Below, in pieces: positions 17,819-28,427 of a stretch of 64,000 bases of DNA. Made by a program: the position numbers and the translations under genes. Origin of the DNA: Rallus limicola. Its lineage: Eukaryota; Chordata; Aves; Gruiformes; Rallidae. Under the pieces are notes generated by a model. That model searched no databases. It saw only the letters and a program-made list of their open reading frames with translations, and was not told the origin of the DNA. Numbering within the stretch: the stretch's first letter is position 1; every line of letters begins with the position of its first letter. The stretch covers positions 2,914,001 to 2,978,000 of the forward strand of contig JAKCOZ010000040.1 in the NCBI GenBank assembly GCA_022605955.1. Reading direction: 5' to 3'.

Positions 17819-18410
17819 GGGGATGGATGGAGGGATGGGTGGAGGGATGGAGGGAGGGAGGGAGGGATGGATGGAGGGATGGGGGATGGATGGAGGGATG
17901 GGTGGATGGATGGATGGATGGATGGATGGATGGATGGAGGGATGGGTGGAGGGATGGGGGGATGGATGGAGGGATGGATGGAGGGATGGGGGGATGGATG
18001 GAGGGATGGGGGGATGGATGGAGGGATGGATGGATGGATGGAGGGATGGGGGGATGGATGGAGGGATGGAGGGATGGATGGAGGGATGGGGGGATGGATG
18101 GATGGATGGATGATGGATGGATGGATGGATGGATGGATGGATGGAGGGAGGGATGGGGGGATGGATGGAGGGATGGATGGAGGGATGATGGATGGATGGA
18201 TGGATGGATGGATGGATGGATGGAGGGATGGATGGAGGGCTGGGGGGATGGATGGAGGGATGGATGGATGGATGGATGGATGGATGGATGGATGGATGGA
18301 TGGATGGATGGATGGAGGGATGGATGGATGGATGGATGGATGGGTGGAGGGATGGATGGGTGGAGGGATGGGTGGATGGGCGGATGGACAGATGGACGTG
18401 TGGATGGGTG
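17819..18410. repeat. GGAT/GGAG tetranucleotide array
   Basis: About 590 bp of GGAT with interspersed GGAG and GGGG. Because 12 bp (three units) is a multiple of three, it keeps frames open as Trp-Met-Asp-Gly or Ser-Ile-His-Pro repeats on the two strands. These are not genes. Confidence 0.95.
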
Positions 18411-18679
18411 GGTGCCGGGACAGACAGGGGGAGGGGGACGCGGGCAGGCAGGTGCCAGGCAGCAGGTGGCTGGGAGGCAGGAGGTGTCTGTACAGACAGA
18501 CACACGGGCGGCTGGACGGCCGGGCAGCGGCCCTGGGCCAGGAGCCGTCGGAAGGGGCCGGGGGCGCAGGGCTGTCCCTGTGTCCTCTGCGCTGGGGACA
18601 CAGACCGGGGGACACGGGGACACCCCTACACCCCCCCCACCCCCCCCCACCGGGCCTCCCCCGGGCCCAGGGCGGGGCA

Positions 18680-18800
18680 CAGGCCTCAGCCAATCCCCAC
18701 GCAGGACTCGTCCCTCCAGCCAATCCCCTATCAGGGTTTGTGCTGCTGACCAATGGCAGCCGGCTCAGCCCTTGGCCCCGCCCCCCCCGCGGGTCTATCC
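18680..18800 (+). promoter_or_regulatory. Triple CCAAT-box promoter-like element
   Basis: Three CCAAT boxes begin at 18690, 18720 and 18750, exactly 30 bp apart and in the same orientation. A GC box (GGCCCCGCCCC) follows near 18,775, then CpG-rich sequence. Evenly spaced CCAAT boxes are an NF-Y promoter hallmark. No gene recognised downstream on the plus strand accounts for it. Confidence 0.5.
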
Positions 18801-19320
18801 CCCTCCGGGCCGCGCTGGGGCCGCTGCTCCCCCCGGGCCGGCCCCGGGTCCCGCGGGTCCTTCCCCGCCGCCACCTGGGCCCCTCCCGGGACGGGGGCGG
18901 GGGGCAGGATGTGGCCCTGCCGAGCCGGGGGTGCCCCCCAGCTGCCCCCGCTGGGGGTGGCCCGGCCCAGCCCAGCCCGCAGGGTGGGTGTCCAGCTTCG
19001 CCGGGCGGGGTAGGGGTGGGGGGGGCGGGGGGGACACGCGGAGGGGATGGAGCCACCTTTGGGTACGGCTTTGAGGTGCCACCGGCCTCTCCACTCACCT
19101 CGGGGACCTGCCCTGTCCCAAGCAGGTGGGTGAAAGCCGAGCCCTTCCCCGTGGAGCAATGGGGAAACTGAGGCACGGCCCCTCTGCGGGACCAGGGAGC
19201 AAAAACCCCCTCCCATCACCGACCCCCAGGACCTCCCCTTTGACCCCACGGGCATCCCTGCGCCTTAACCCCAGCCGATCAAACAATTCCCCCAGCAACA
19301 CCCAAACTGCGGGACACCCA
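18800..19320. other. CpG-rich sequence after the CCAAT array, no gene assigned
   Basis: GC-rich unique sequence containing open frames rich in Pro, Gly and Arg. No conserved protein family is recognised and no convincing exon set is visible. It could be a 5' exon of an unannotated transcript. Confidence 0.4.
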
Positions 19321-19329
19321 CGAAAGGAG

Positions 19330-19561
19330 GGGGTAAGGGGGGGGAGGGAGAGGGGAGGGGGGGGGCGCACAGCGTGGAGGAGGGGCGAAGGTCGGGTGAA
19401 GGGCGCAGGAGAGGCGGAGGGGGGGGGAGGTCGGGGAGGGGGGGGAGGAGGAGGGGAGGGGGGGAGAAGAGGAGGAGGGGGAGGGGGGGAGAAGAGGGGA
19501 GGGGGGGAAGAGGAGGAGGGGAGGGGGGGGAGGAAGAGGGGAGGGGGGGAGGAGGGGAAGA

Positions 19562-19592
<31 letters not shown>

Positions 19593-19620
19593 GGGGTGGG
19601 AGGAGGAGTGGGGGGGGGGG
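19330..19620. repeat. GGGGAGGAGGA purine-rich low-complexity tract
   Basis: About 290 bp of almost pure G and A on the plus strand with GGGGGGAGGA-like units. Triplex or quadruplex formation is possible. Confidence 0.9.
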
Positions 19621-19639
19621 ATGCTGCTGCTGCGGCGCG

Positions 19640-19900
19640 CCGGTGCCAGCTGTATCCAGAGCAAGGCAAATAATTCAGCGGCACCAACCGGAGAGGAACC
19701 AGCCCCGCGGAGCCCGGTGCCAAAATACCAGCAGTAAAGCAGTTAACTGAGCCCAGCGCGGAGCAGGGAGCCGGCGAGAGCCGCTCGGGCCCCCATCCAA
19801 AGGAGTTAATGTCCCACAGTATGATCGATCGGGTGTCAGATGTGATTCCGAACCGATACAAGACGGATGGCATCATTTGCCTTCCCCCGGCGCCGGCGGG
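19640..19900. promoter_or_regulatory. Candidate enhancer island B
   Basis: Unique, lower-GC sequence between two low-complexity tracts. It has the E-box CAGCTG (near 19,647), AATAATTCAGCG, CAGTTAACTG-like and ATCGATCG motifs. No exon is recognised. It is called regulatory from composition and motifs only. Confidence 0.4.
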
Positions 19901-20691
19901 ATGAAGGAGCCATTAAGCCAACGCCGGGTTGGGATGGGTTGGGGTTGGGTGGGTGTGGGGGGTGGGGTGGGGGGTGGGGTTGGTGATTGGGGTATGGGGT
20001 TTTTTTTGGCAACTTTAATATAAAAAAATAGCGAGTCCCAGCGTGGCAGCAGCACAAACGTGTCCATCCCAACCCCCCCCGCCCCACCCCTCCCTCTCCC
20101 ACCTTGAGGTACCACCCCACCCCCCACCCCTGCATCCCACCCGGCTCTGTGGCTGTGGGTGATGGGGGGTGGGGAGGGTGATGCCAATGCTGTGTGTCCA
20201 ATGCCCACAGAGGGTTTGTTTCTCCCCCTCCCCACCCACCCTGGAGTAAAGCAATGGGGGGTTCTGCCCAGCCAGCAACACCCAGTCTTGGTGTTGGTGA
20301 AGGTGCCACATGTGTGATGAGCTGGGAGGTCTCGGCTGCCATAGGGAGGAGGAAGAAGGGAGGGGGGGGGGGGAGGTTAGGGGGCTTTGTGCCCAGGGTG
20401 GGCAGCGCCAAGTAGGGGTGGCCTCACAGGGACTAGTCAAGGACAAACGGTGCACAAGCTGCTCCTGCCCGTGTGCCCGCAGGCGTGGGGCCGGTGTGCC
20501 AGCCCAGCCGTGGCCATTACGGCTGCGCGCGCCAGCTGCGGCCGCTCGATCCCCCCCGTCCCCAGGGAGGCTGTTGGGGAAGGGGGGGGGGGGGGGGTGA
20601 GGAGTTGGGAGGGGTGGTGGGTGGGGGTGGATGGGGGGGAGGTGGGCCTGGGCACCGTGCCACCACCCAGGGAACCGGTGCAGAGTCACTC

Positions 20692-20716
20692 ACACACACA
20701 CACACACACACACACA
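20692..20716. repeat. CA microsatellite
   Basis: CA dinucleotide run of about 12 units, following GC-rich sequence without recognised genes. Confidence 0.9.
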
Positions 20717-20924
20717 CCCCTCCACCCAGGCAGGGTGATGGGGAGGGCGGCTTGGAGTGATGCTGACCAAAAGCAGGGACCCCTCCAAGGGAACCCGAGG
20801 GACACCCCCCCCCAAGAACTCCCCAGGCTTTGGAATAACCCCTCAACCCACCACCCCAGCGCTGCTGCCTGTACTCTGGAGGGCAGAGAGATGTCAGAGC
20901 CGCCCCCTCCCAGCCCCGGCTTTT

Positions 20925-21165
20925 GCAGCCGGATCACCGGATTTTAGGCACCAAATGGGCTGGAATTAGGATTATTATCACAGCTGCTCGAAATGTAATT
21001 AGTTTTGCTCGGGACTTGTTTGCTTTGCTGGGATTATGGCACAATCCGGCCGACCCGAACTTGGGAAAGGCTTTAATTACTCTGCTAACGAGCCGCCGGT
21101 GGATGCGCTTTGGTCCGAAGGTGAATTTGTTAATTACATTTAATAAACTCTTTGTAGGTGGGGCA
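20925..21165. promoter_or_regulatory. Candidate enhancer island C
   Basis: About 240 bp AT-rich block. It contains GGATTATTATCACAGCTGC (E-box CAGCTG), several TAATTA or TTAATTAC homeodomain cores, and TTAATAAACTC. It lies 80 bp before a long GGAT repeat. No coding frame of note crosses it. Confidence 0.45.
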
Positions 21166-21261
21166 GATTCTGTTTGGGGGATGGGGCCAAGGGGGGGTGG
21201 GATCCTGCTCATAGTGACAGTGGTTGTGCAGCTGGCACCTCTGTCTGTCCTGCTGGGTGGG

Positions 21262-21956
21262 TGGAGGGAGGGAGGGAGGATGGATGGAGGGATGGATGGA
21301 TGGATGGATGGATGGATGGATGGATGGATGGATGGAAGGAAGGATGGAGGGATGGATGGAGGGATGGAGGGAGGGATGGAGGGAGGGGATGGATAGAAGG
21401 AAGGATGGAGGGATGGATGGAGGGAGGGATGGATGGATAGAAGGATGGATGGAGGGAGGGATGGATAGAAGGATGGATGGAGGGATGGATGGATGGATGG
21501 ATGGATGGATGGATGGATGGATGGATGGATGGATGGAAGGAAGGATGGAGGGATGGATGGAGGGATGGAGGGAGGGATGGAGGGAGGGATGGATAGAAGG
21601 AAGGATGGAGGGATGGATGGAGGGAGGGATGGATGGATAGAAGGATGGATGGAGGGAGGGATGGATAGAAGGATGGATGGAGGGAGGGGTGGATGGATGG
21701 ATAGATGGATGGAGGGATGGATGGAGGGAGGGAGGGAGGGAGGGAGGGAGTGGATGGATGGAGGGGTGGATGGATGGAGGGATGGATAGAAGGATGGATG
21801 GATGGATGGATGGATGGATGGATGGATGGATGGAAGGGTGGATGGATGGATGGATGGAGGGAGGGATGGAGGGATGGATAGATGGATGGAGGGATGGATA
21901 ATGGAGGGATGGATGGAGGGATGGAGGGAGGGAGGGAGGGATGGATGGATGGATCG
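21262..21956. repeat. GGAT/GGAG/GGAA tetranucleotide array
   Basis: About 690 bp array with higher-order duplication: the block near 21,300-21,470 is largely repeated near 21,490-21,680. Open frames through it are artefacts, as in the array at 17.8 kb. Confidence 0.95.
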
Positions 21957-22329
21957 ATCCCATCAGCCACATCAAGGGTAGAGGGCGATGGATGGAGGGG
22001 GGATGCAAAGCCACCCACACACTGTCCCCACCCATTGCCCACATCCCCTCAAGCCCCACAACCCATTTTGGGGGTCTTAGGTCCCCTCCATCCCGGAGGC
22101 ATCACCCAGCGCTGCCACCTCGAGGCTGCTGGGATCCACTGGAAGCGGATGGGATCCAACTGCCAGCAAGCAGCACGAAGATCAGGGGAGCAGGGCTGGG
22201 GCCAGGGGGCTGCAGGAAGGGGCCGGGTGCTCCTGCTGCCGGGCACAGACCTCCAGCGAGCCCGGGTGAGCTGGAGCTGCCAAGAGAAATGGGCAGATTA
22301 TGGGATGAACACGGGCCAAGGCAGGGCTG

Positions 22330-22395
22330 GGATGCAGCCGCCGTAAATCAGCTTTTAAGTAGCAACAAAATGGACATTTCCCATATGAAATGAGC
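22330..22395. promoter_or_regulatory. Small AT-rich motif cluster with E-box CATATG
   Basis: CCGTAAATCAGCTTTTAAG and TTTCCCATATGAAATG lie within 65 bp of unique sequence. CATATG is a NeuroD-type E-box. The call is tentative. Confidence 0.3.
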
Positions 22396-22532
22396 CACTG
22401 CCTGCCATGGAGAAGGGGGGGGCAGGGAGCCCAGCCGGGTTCCGGGCTTGGGAGACACCCCCCTGAGTGGGGATGGACAGGGTGGTACCCCCTCACTGAG
22501 GGCTATGGAGATGGGGCTAGAGCCCAGGGTGG

Positions 22533-22775
22533 AGAGGGGAAGGGAAGGGAAGGGAAGGGAAGGAAGGGAAGGGAAGGGAAGGAAGGGAAGGGAAGGGAAG
22601 GGAAGGGAAGGGAAGGGAAGGGAAGGGAAGGGAAGGAAGGGAAGGGAAGGGAAGGGAAGGGAAGGGAAGGGAAGGAAGGGAAGGGAAGGGAAGGGAAGGG
22701 AAGGGAAGGGAAGGGAAGGGGAAGGGAAGGGAAGGAGGGAAGGGAAGGGAAGGGAAGGGAAGGGAAGGGAAGGGG
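22533..22775. repeat. GGGAA pentanucleotide array
   Basis: About 240 bp of GGGAA units with occasional GGAA. It encodes only spurious Gly-Arg-Glu-Lys repeats. Confidence 0.95.
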
Positions 22776-23276
22776 CCTGGCTGCTGTGTGGTGCTCAGGT
22801 GGGTACCACCTGCTCTCTGGTGTTCCTGGCCAGGGCTGGCCTGGTGTCTGCTGGATCCATCCTCGCCCACTTCTCCCACTTGGAATTTGTCCCTTTACTC
22901 CCCCTGGGGCCTGGGGGGAGTGGGGGGTGGGCAGAGGTAGAGATTCCCCTCTTTTGGCAGGGCTTGATGCTGCAGACCCCAGCCTGGCCCCTCCAGGCTG
23001 CTCAGCAGAGCCCTGACTGTCTGGGTGACCCCAGCCCCCGGGTGACCCCTTCCTTTGGGGACCACCTGCTCCCCATCACCCCCCACACCCCTTACTCTCC
23101 ACCCTCCCAGCCCATCCATGCAGTCACCCCAGCACTGGCTGTGTCCCACCAGCACACAGGGACACCTCCTCACCCCCATGGCACCTCCCACGGCCACTTC
23201 CCCACCCCCACACCCGGACAGGGGTTGGGGGCTTGGCCCCACGATGGTGGTGGGGGCAGGGTGTAAATGGGAGGGA

Positions 23277-23280
<4 letters not shown>

Positions 23281-23308
<28 letters not shown>

Positions 23309-23309
23309 G
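23281..23309. repeat. CA microsatellite
   Basis: CA run of about 14 units. A second, impure CA stretch lies near 23,404-23,450. Confidence 0.9.
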
Positions 23310-24059
23310 ACCCCAGGGAGGGCTGAGGGGGTCACCCCACAAAACTGCCACTGGCAGGGATATGATGGGGACAGTTGCAGGTCGGGACACTGCCTGGGGG
23401 GGCACACACACATACCCCCCCCCACACACACACACCCACCCCATGCACACATGAGCAGCTCCCCCCCTGCCCAGCCGAGCTGAGCATCCCTGGCCCCGCA
23501 GCCCCCGGGGCCGAACCAGGCCGGGTCCTGCAGCGGGGCAGGGAGTGTGTGTGTGGGGGGGGGGGGGGCGGGGAGACGGGACCGTGCCGGGGGCCCGGGG
23601 CTGGGCTGCAGGCGGTGCCGCATTCCGGAGTACCAGCATTTGCTGGCGGCCGGTGCCAGCAGGCGTTGGCAGGTTTGGAGCTTCGCAGCGATTCCAGGCA
23701 CAGATGTCCTTGTTTTAACTCCTCTGCGATGGAGCCTGGCAGGCCGGGCGGGGGAGGGGGCGGCTCGGCAGCCCCCGGTGCGGCGGGGACCGTTGCCAGC
23801 CCGGCCCTCCCCAGCCGCGGCTCCGGGGGACCGCAGGGACCCTCTACCCACCCCCACCACCACACCCCGACCCCCGCCCCGCACGCCCCGCGGAGGCGTC
23901 CCGCTGCCTCCATCACACAAAACAAGGGGGCAAACCCACTGCAGGACCCCCCATCCTCGACTCCCTGGGCCCACCCAAAGAGGACCCCCCCCCCCTCCCC
24001 CGGGCCCACGGCGGCAGCGGAGCCGCCTCCGCAGCGCGGCGAGAGCCCAGCGCCGGGAG

Positions 24060-24185
24060 CCGCCGGTTTTTTATGGTATCTGCAATTTTGGCAGAAATCT
24101 GTCTTTAATTTAGCTGTCCATATAAAAATCCGCACTGTATAATAATGAACAGATGCCATGAAATTTAAACTGAAGCAATGACTCC
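24060..24185. promoter_or_regulatory. Candidate enhancer island D with NeuroD-type E-box
   Basis: AT-rich unique block with TTTAATTTAGCTG, a CArG-like CCATATAAAA and GAACAGATGCC (E-box CAGATG, preferred by NeuroD/neurogenin factors). It lies in CpG-rich DNA about 2.6 kb beyond the NEUROD2 3' end. Function is inferred. Confidence 0.4.
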
Positions 24186-24429
24186 TCCTCTCCCCCCCCC
24201 TCACCCCCTCCCCACGGCTGGCACTAGCCGGTGGCAGCGGCGACCCGGAGCTGGCGCTCGCCCCGTGCCCCCCGCCGGGCACCGCCGGGCCGGGCTGGGA
24301 GCACCGGGGGCACCGGAGGGGCGAAGGGCAAGGGGGAGGGGGTAAGAAACATGCCCCCCCCACACCCCCTCCCCAGTCTCATCCTGCCTTGAAATAGGGA
24401 TGCTGAGGACAGCCGGGTCCCCCCGCCCT

Positions 24430-26330
24430 CATCTCCCCGGCCAAAACGGGAGGGGTCCCGGTGACACACCGGACCGGTGTGTGTCCCCTCCCTACCCGAG
24501 GTGACTTTAATCCCACGATCACGTAAAACCCCTCGCAGAGCCCGGAGGGTCGCGGCGGAGGCTCCTCGACCTCCCGTCTCCCTTCCCGGTCGCAGCCGCT
24601 GAGCACCGGGACGGCGATACGGGCAGGTTGGGTACCGGAGCCGTGATTAGGGACCGGAGCTCTGCGCAGGGCCGTGCACCGGGGCTTTGCACCGGGCCGT
24701 CCTGCTGTGGCCGTGTACCCGTGCACCGGGGCTCCGCACCGACGCCGTGCACCGGGACCGTGCAGCAAACCCTTCTGCTGGAGCCTCGCCGTGCATCGAG
24801 TGCGGGGCCGCATTGCGGGGCAGACGGGGGGGTTCCCGCATCCCCCCCCCGCCCCCGCTTCGCCGGGACCGGGGCAACAAAAATCCCGGGAATTAAACGT
24901 TAACGGCAGCCTCGCCATCGGGACCGGCATCACCCCGGCACAGCCGGTCCCAGGCCTTTCCCAGCAGCAGATGTCGGCGGCTCCCCCGCAGTCCCCGGGC
25001 CCCCGCGTCCCCCTCCCTTCCGCCGGAGCATCTCTCGGCCGCGGCCCCGGTGCCGCCGGTCGCGGGTGACGGCCCGAAGGGCCGCTCATGGTTCCCGGCC
25101 GGAGCCAAGGAACTCCCGTCCGGGGTCGCCCTTTTCCCGGGTTGTTTTTCCCCCCGGAGAAACGAGGCCCTTCCCGGTGGATGCTGAGCCCGGAGCCGTC
25201 GGAAGAAGCTTCGCTCCTCGGCGAGTGCCGGGGCCCGGCCCGGCCGGGGGATGCTGGGGGGGTCGCAGCGGATCGGTGGCCCGGGGAGGTCCCGTTGTCC
25301 TGCCGGTTACCGCTTCCCCGCCGTCCCCTTTCCCCGGCCGGGTTCAGCACGTCGGGGCCGCGCTGGAGCCGTTCCCCGTTTCCAGCCCCGTTGGCGCCGG
25401 TTCCGGTCCCGGCCAGGCTGGGGGCGCGTCCCGCCCGACCCCAAACCTGCCCAGATTCCACCCGGAACCTGCGGGCTGCGGGGCTCAACTGTCCCCGGCC
25501 TCTCCGGGCGATGAACCCCGGGGTTCCGTCCCCCCAACCCCGGGGCTGTCCCGGCTCACGCCGCCTCCCGTGAGTAACCGGCCGCCGCCGAACCCGTGTC
25601 CGTGGGCAGCGGCACCGATCCCGGCTCCCGTCCTTGCCGGAGTCCGGGGCCTTCGGGTGGTAACGAGTCCCGGTGCTGCGAACGGTAAATAGATCGACGG
25701 CCGTTCAGCACCGCGGCGGCGGACAGCTCCGCACCAGGCACCGGCACCTGGCTGGGGCTCCGACGGGCACCGAGCACCGGCACCGGGCGCCGCGCCGGGG
25801 ATCCCGGGGCTCCGTCTGGCACGGACACCGGGAACCGGCACGGGAACCGGGCACCGCGCCGGGAGCCAACCGCGTACCGGGATCTCTACGGACGAGCCCG
25901 GCCTTGACCACCGCCGCAGGCCACCCTCACCGAGGCCACCGGCACCGGGGCCCGGCGCCAGCTCCGGGCACCATGTTCCCGGGGGACCGGAGCGGTAGGC
26001 ACAGCCGCGCTTCGCCCGTGACGGCGGGATGGGGACCGAGCCGTGCCGCCGCTCCGGATCCCGGTGCCTTTATTGGCGAGGGTGGGGGGACAACGCCTCC
26101 CCGGTCCCGGGGGGGACACCCGTGGGGCAGAGCCGCGTTATATCAGCGCCGCCCCACCGCGGGCCTCTCACTCGGGCGGCGGGAGCGGCGGAGGCACCGG
26201 CACCGCCGAGAAGTACCGGGGCCGGTCCCGACAGCGGCGGAGGCGCGGGGAGAGGGTCGAACCGGTACCCCCCCCCCCCCCCTCCAACCCCGGTGCCCCG
26301 GGGCGGAAGGAAAGCGGCGAAGGCGGCGGA
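24430..26330. promoter_or_regulatory. Long CpG-rich region downstream of NEUROD2
   Basis: About 1.9 kb with very frequent CG dinucleotides, and short GTGCACCGGGGCT-like repeats near 24,660-24,760. No protein family is recognised in any frame. It may be a CpG island used for regulation, or an unannotated non-coding promoter. Confidence 0.4.
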
Positions 26331-26344
26331 GTCAACATTGAATA

Positions 26345-26350
26345 TTTATT
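26345..26350 (-). terminator. NEUROD2: Alternative distal poly(A) signal for NEUROD2
   Basis: On the minus strand the 15-mer CGATTAATAAATATT contains AATAAA. The same 15-mer occurs at the proximal site. It would give a 3' UTR of about 2.1 kb. Confidence 0.35.
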
Positions 26351-26739
26351 AATCGCCGTCGAAGGACGCTCGGTAATTACAGGTTCGCCGCGAATCGCAC
26401 CGGCGGCGGCTCGTCACGGCCGACGAGTCCTGGCGGGGCCGCCCCGGCGGGGCCCGGGCTGCGAACGTCCAGCGGGGCCGAGGGGGGAGGCCCCGGGGGA
26501 GGGGGATGGGGAGGGACGGGGGGGTGGGGTGGGGGGGGGGGGGAGAAAGGAAGAGGAGAGGGGGGCGGGGGGGGCGCCGATGCATGCAGTATCGCCGGGC
26601 CCCCCGGCCCCGCGCCCCACACGCTCCGCCGCCGCCAAGAAGTGTCCGCGGTGGCGGGGACCGGGGAACCGGGGAGCGGGGAGCGGCTCCCGGCGCGGGG
26701 GGCGGGGGGATGTCTCTTGCATATCGTTGGCCATAAATA

Positions 26740-26745
26740 TTTATT
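26740..26745 (-). terminator. NEUROD2: Likely poly(A) signal of NEUROD2
   Basis: AATAAA on the minus strand in CGATTAATAAATATTTATGG, about 1.7 kb after the NEUROD2 stop. That distance fits the long 3' UTR known for mammalian NEUROD2. Other minus-strand AATAAA hexamers lie at 27407-27412 and 27699-27704. Confidence 0.5.
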
Positions 26746-26825
26746 AATCGAAATGAAACGGAACAGAAACACGAAAGCACTTCTGGTGTCGGACAGGCGG
26801 GTCCCCTTTGCTACAACGTTTGTGG

Positions 26826-27205
26826 GTTTGTTTTTTCTTTTTCTTTTTTTTTTCTTTTTTTTTGTTTGGTTTTTTTTTTTCCGGGTTTTGTCTTTTTTTT
26901 TTTTTTTTTTGCAAAACTTTTTTTTTTGTTTGTTTTGTTTTTGTTTTTTTTTTTTTCTCGTTTTGAAAACATTTCTCAGAAATCCTCCTCCTCCTCCTCC
27001 CTGGTCTCTAAAAATGCTGGTTTCTCGAAGGTGGTGCGGGCAGGTTCCAGGAAAGGGGAAAAAATTTAAAAAAAAAAAGAGAAAAAAAAAAAGAGAAAAA
27101 AAAGAGAAAAACAAAGAGAAAAAAAGAAAAAAAAAAGAAAAAAAAAGAAGAAAAAAAGCAGAAAAAGAAGAGAAATAAAGAGAAAAAAATAACAATAAAA
27201 AAAGA
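26826..27205. repeat. T-rich then A-rich homopolymer tracts in NEUROD2 3' UTR
   Basis: T-rich DNA (26,826-26,960) is followed by A-rich DNA (27,060-27,205), and a further T-rich stretch lies at 27,425-27,535. Complementary tracts in one transcript could fold into a long A-U hairpin. The tracts are also prone to assembly error. Confidence 0.8.
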
Positions 27206-28092
27206 AGCGCTTAATTTCGGCTTCACGGCGTCTCCCGACCGAAGGAATGCGGCAAACCGGGGCGAAGACACTCGGGCCGGACCCGGGCGCCGCGGGGGAT
27301 GAGGGGGCGCAGCCCCACCACCTCCCCCGGAGCCCAGCTTGCATAGCTGCGGGCTGCCCGGCCCCGGTTCCGCCAGCTCGGGAAAAACCGGGGCGTCTCC
27401 GCGGGGTTTATTCTTAGTAATAATTATAATTTTTTTTTCCCCCTTTTTGTGAGGGTTTTTTTTTTTTTTTTCCTCTTTTTTTTTTTCGTAATTTTTTTTT
27501 TTTTTTGTAATTTTTAAATTTTTTTTCCGTTTCAAGTTTTTAAAACAGGTAAAAAACGTCCTGACACACGCGCTGCCAGAGGAGCTCCCGGGGCCGGGAG
27601 CGGGGCCGGGGCCCCCCCCAAAGCAAAGTGCATCTCTGAGCGTCCGCCGGGCCGGGCCTGCTTGCATAGATAGAAATGTGGGTTCCTCCCTTCGCCTCTT
27701 TATTGCTTCGGAAAGTTTCGCTCCGCGCCTCAGCGCGGGTTCCTCTCGCTCCCACGGGCCGGGGGGCAGCGGGTGTCCAATGCCGGGGGGGGGGGTTTGT
27801 GTGTGTGTATGTGGGGGGAGGGTGTGTCTGGGGTGGGTGAGTGGGTTGGGAGGTCACAGCTGAGGGGAGAAAAGGCCCAAAAATGAAGGTGGAAGGGATG
27901 GAAGAGGGGGGGGGGGGGGGGGGAGGGGAAGGAAAAAAAGGATGATGATTATTATTATTAGAAATTAAATGATAACGAATTAAAAAGGAAACGAGGCGAC
28001 TCGACACAGCGGGACGGGACGGGCTCCGGGGGGGGCTCCGCCGGGCGCTGCCGTGGCTGGTCGGGGGGGTTGGGGCCGCCTTCCCCCCCTGG

Positions 28093-28169
<77 letters not shown>

Positions 28170-28170
28170 T
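28093..28170. repeat. AAT trinucleotide array in NEUROD2 3' UTR
   Basis: About 26 uninterrupted AAT units (ATT in the NEUROD2 sense strand), some 260 bp after the stop codon. A short TTA run lies near 27,947-27,960. Confidence 0.95.
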
Positions 28171-28427
28171 TTTAAGGAAAAGGGGAAATCCTCCCCAAAA
28201 AGCACTTTGTCCCCACGGGGCGCGGGGACCCGCCGCCGGGGCCGGGTCCCCATATTGCACCAAAACCCACGGCGGAGCCCCGGGGGCCGGTCCGCGGGGC
28301 CGCCGCGGTTGTGTCCGTCCCCCTCCCATCCTTCCCCCGCCTCGGGGACGGGGCGGCCGGTTGGGGAGGGGGCTCTCGGGGTGGGAAAGGGCGAGGGGTG
28401 GGGTGTGGGGCGTTGCGTGGGTGCGGG

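Noticed and set aside
17473..19171. Long open frames of 480-530 codons with Trp-Met-Asp-Gly repeats
   Set aside because: They arise from GGAT tetranucleotide arrays read in frames that never meet a stop. No start context, splice structure or family similarity.
21130..22059. 309-codon minus-strand frame of Ser-Ile-His-Pro repeats
   Set aside because: Antisense reading of the GGAT array at 21.3-21.95 kb.
22533..22775. Interstitial telomere repeat
   Set aside because: The unit is GGGAA, not TTAGGG.
26866..27195. Phe-rich or Lys-rich frames
   Set aside because: Translation of poly-T and poly-A tracts in the NEUROD2 3' region.
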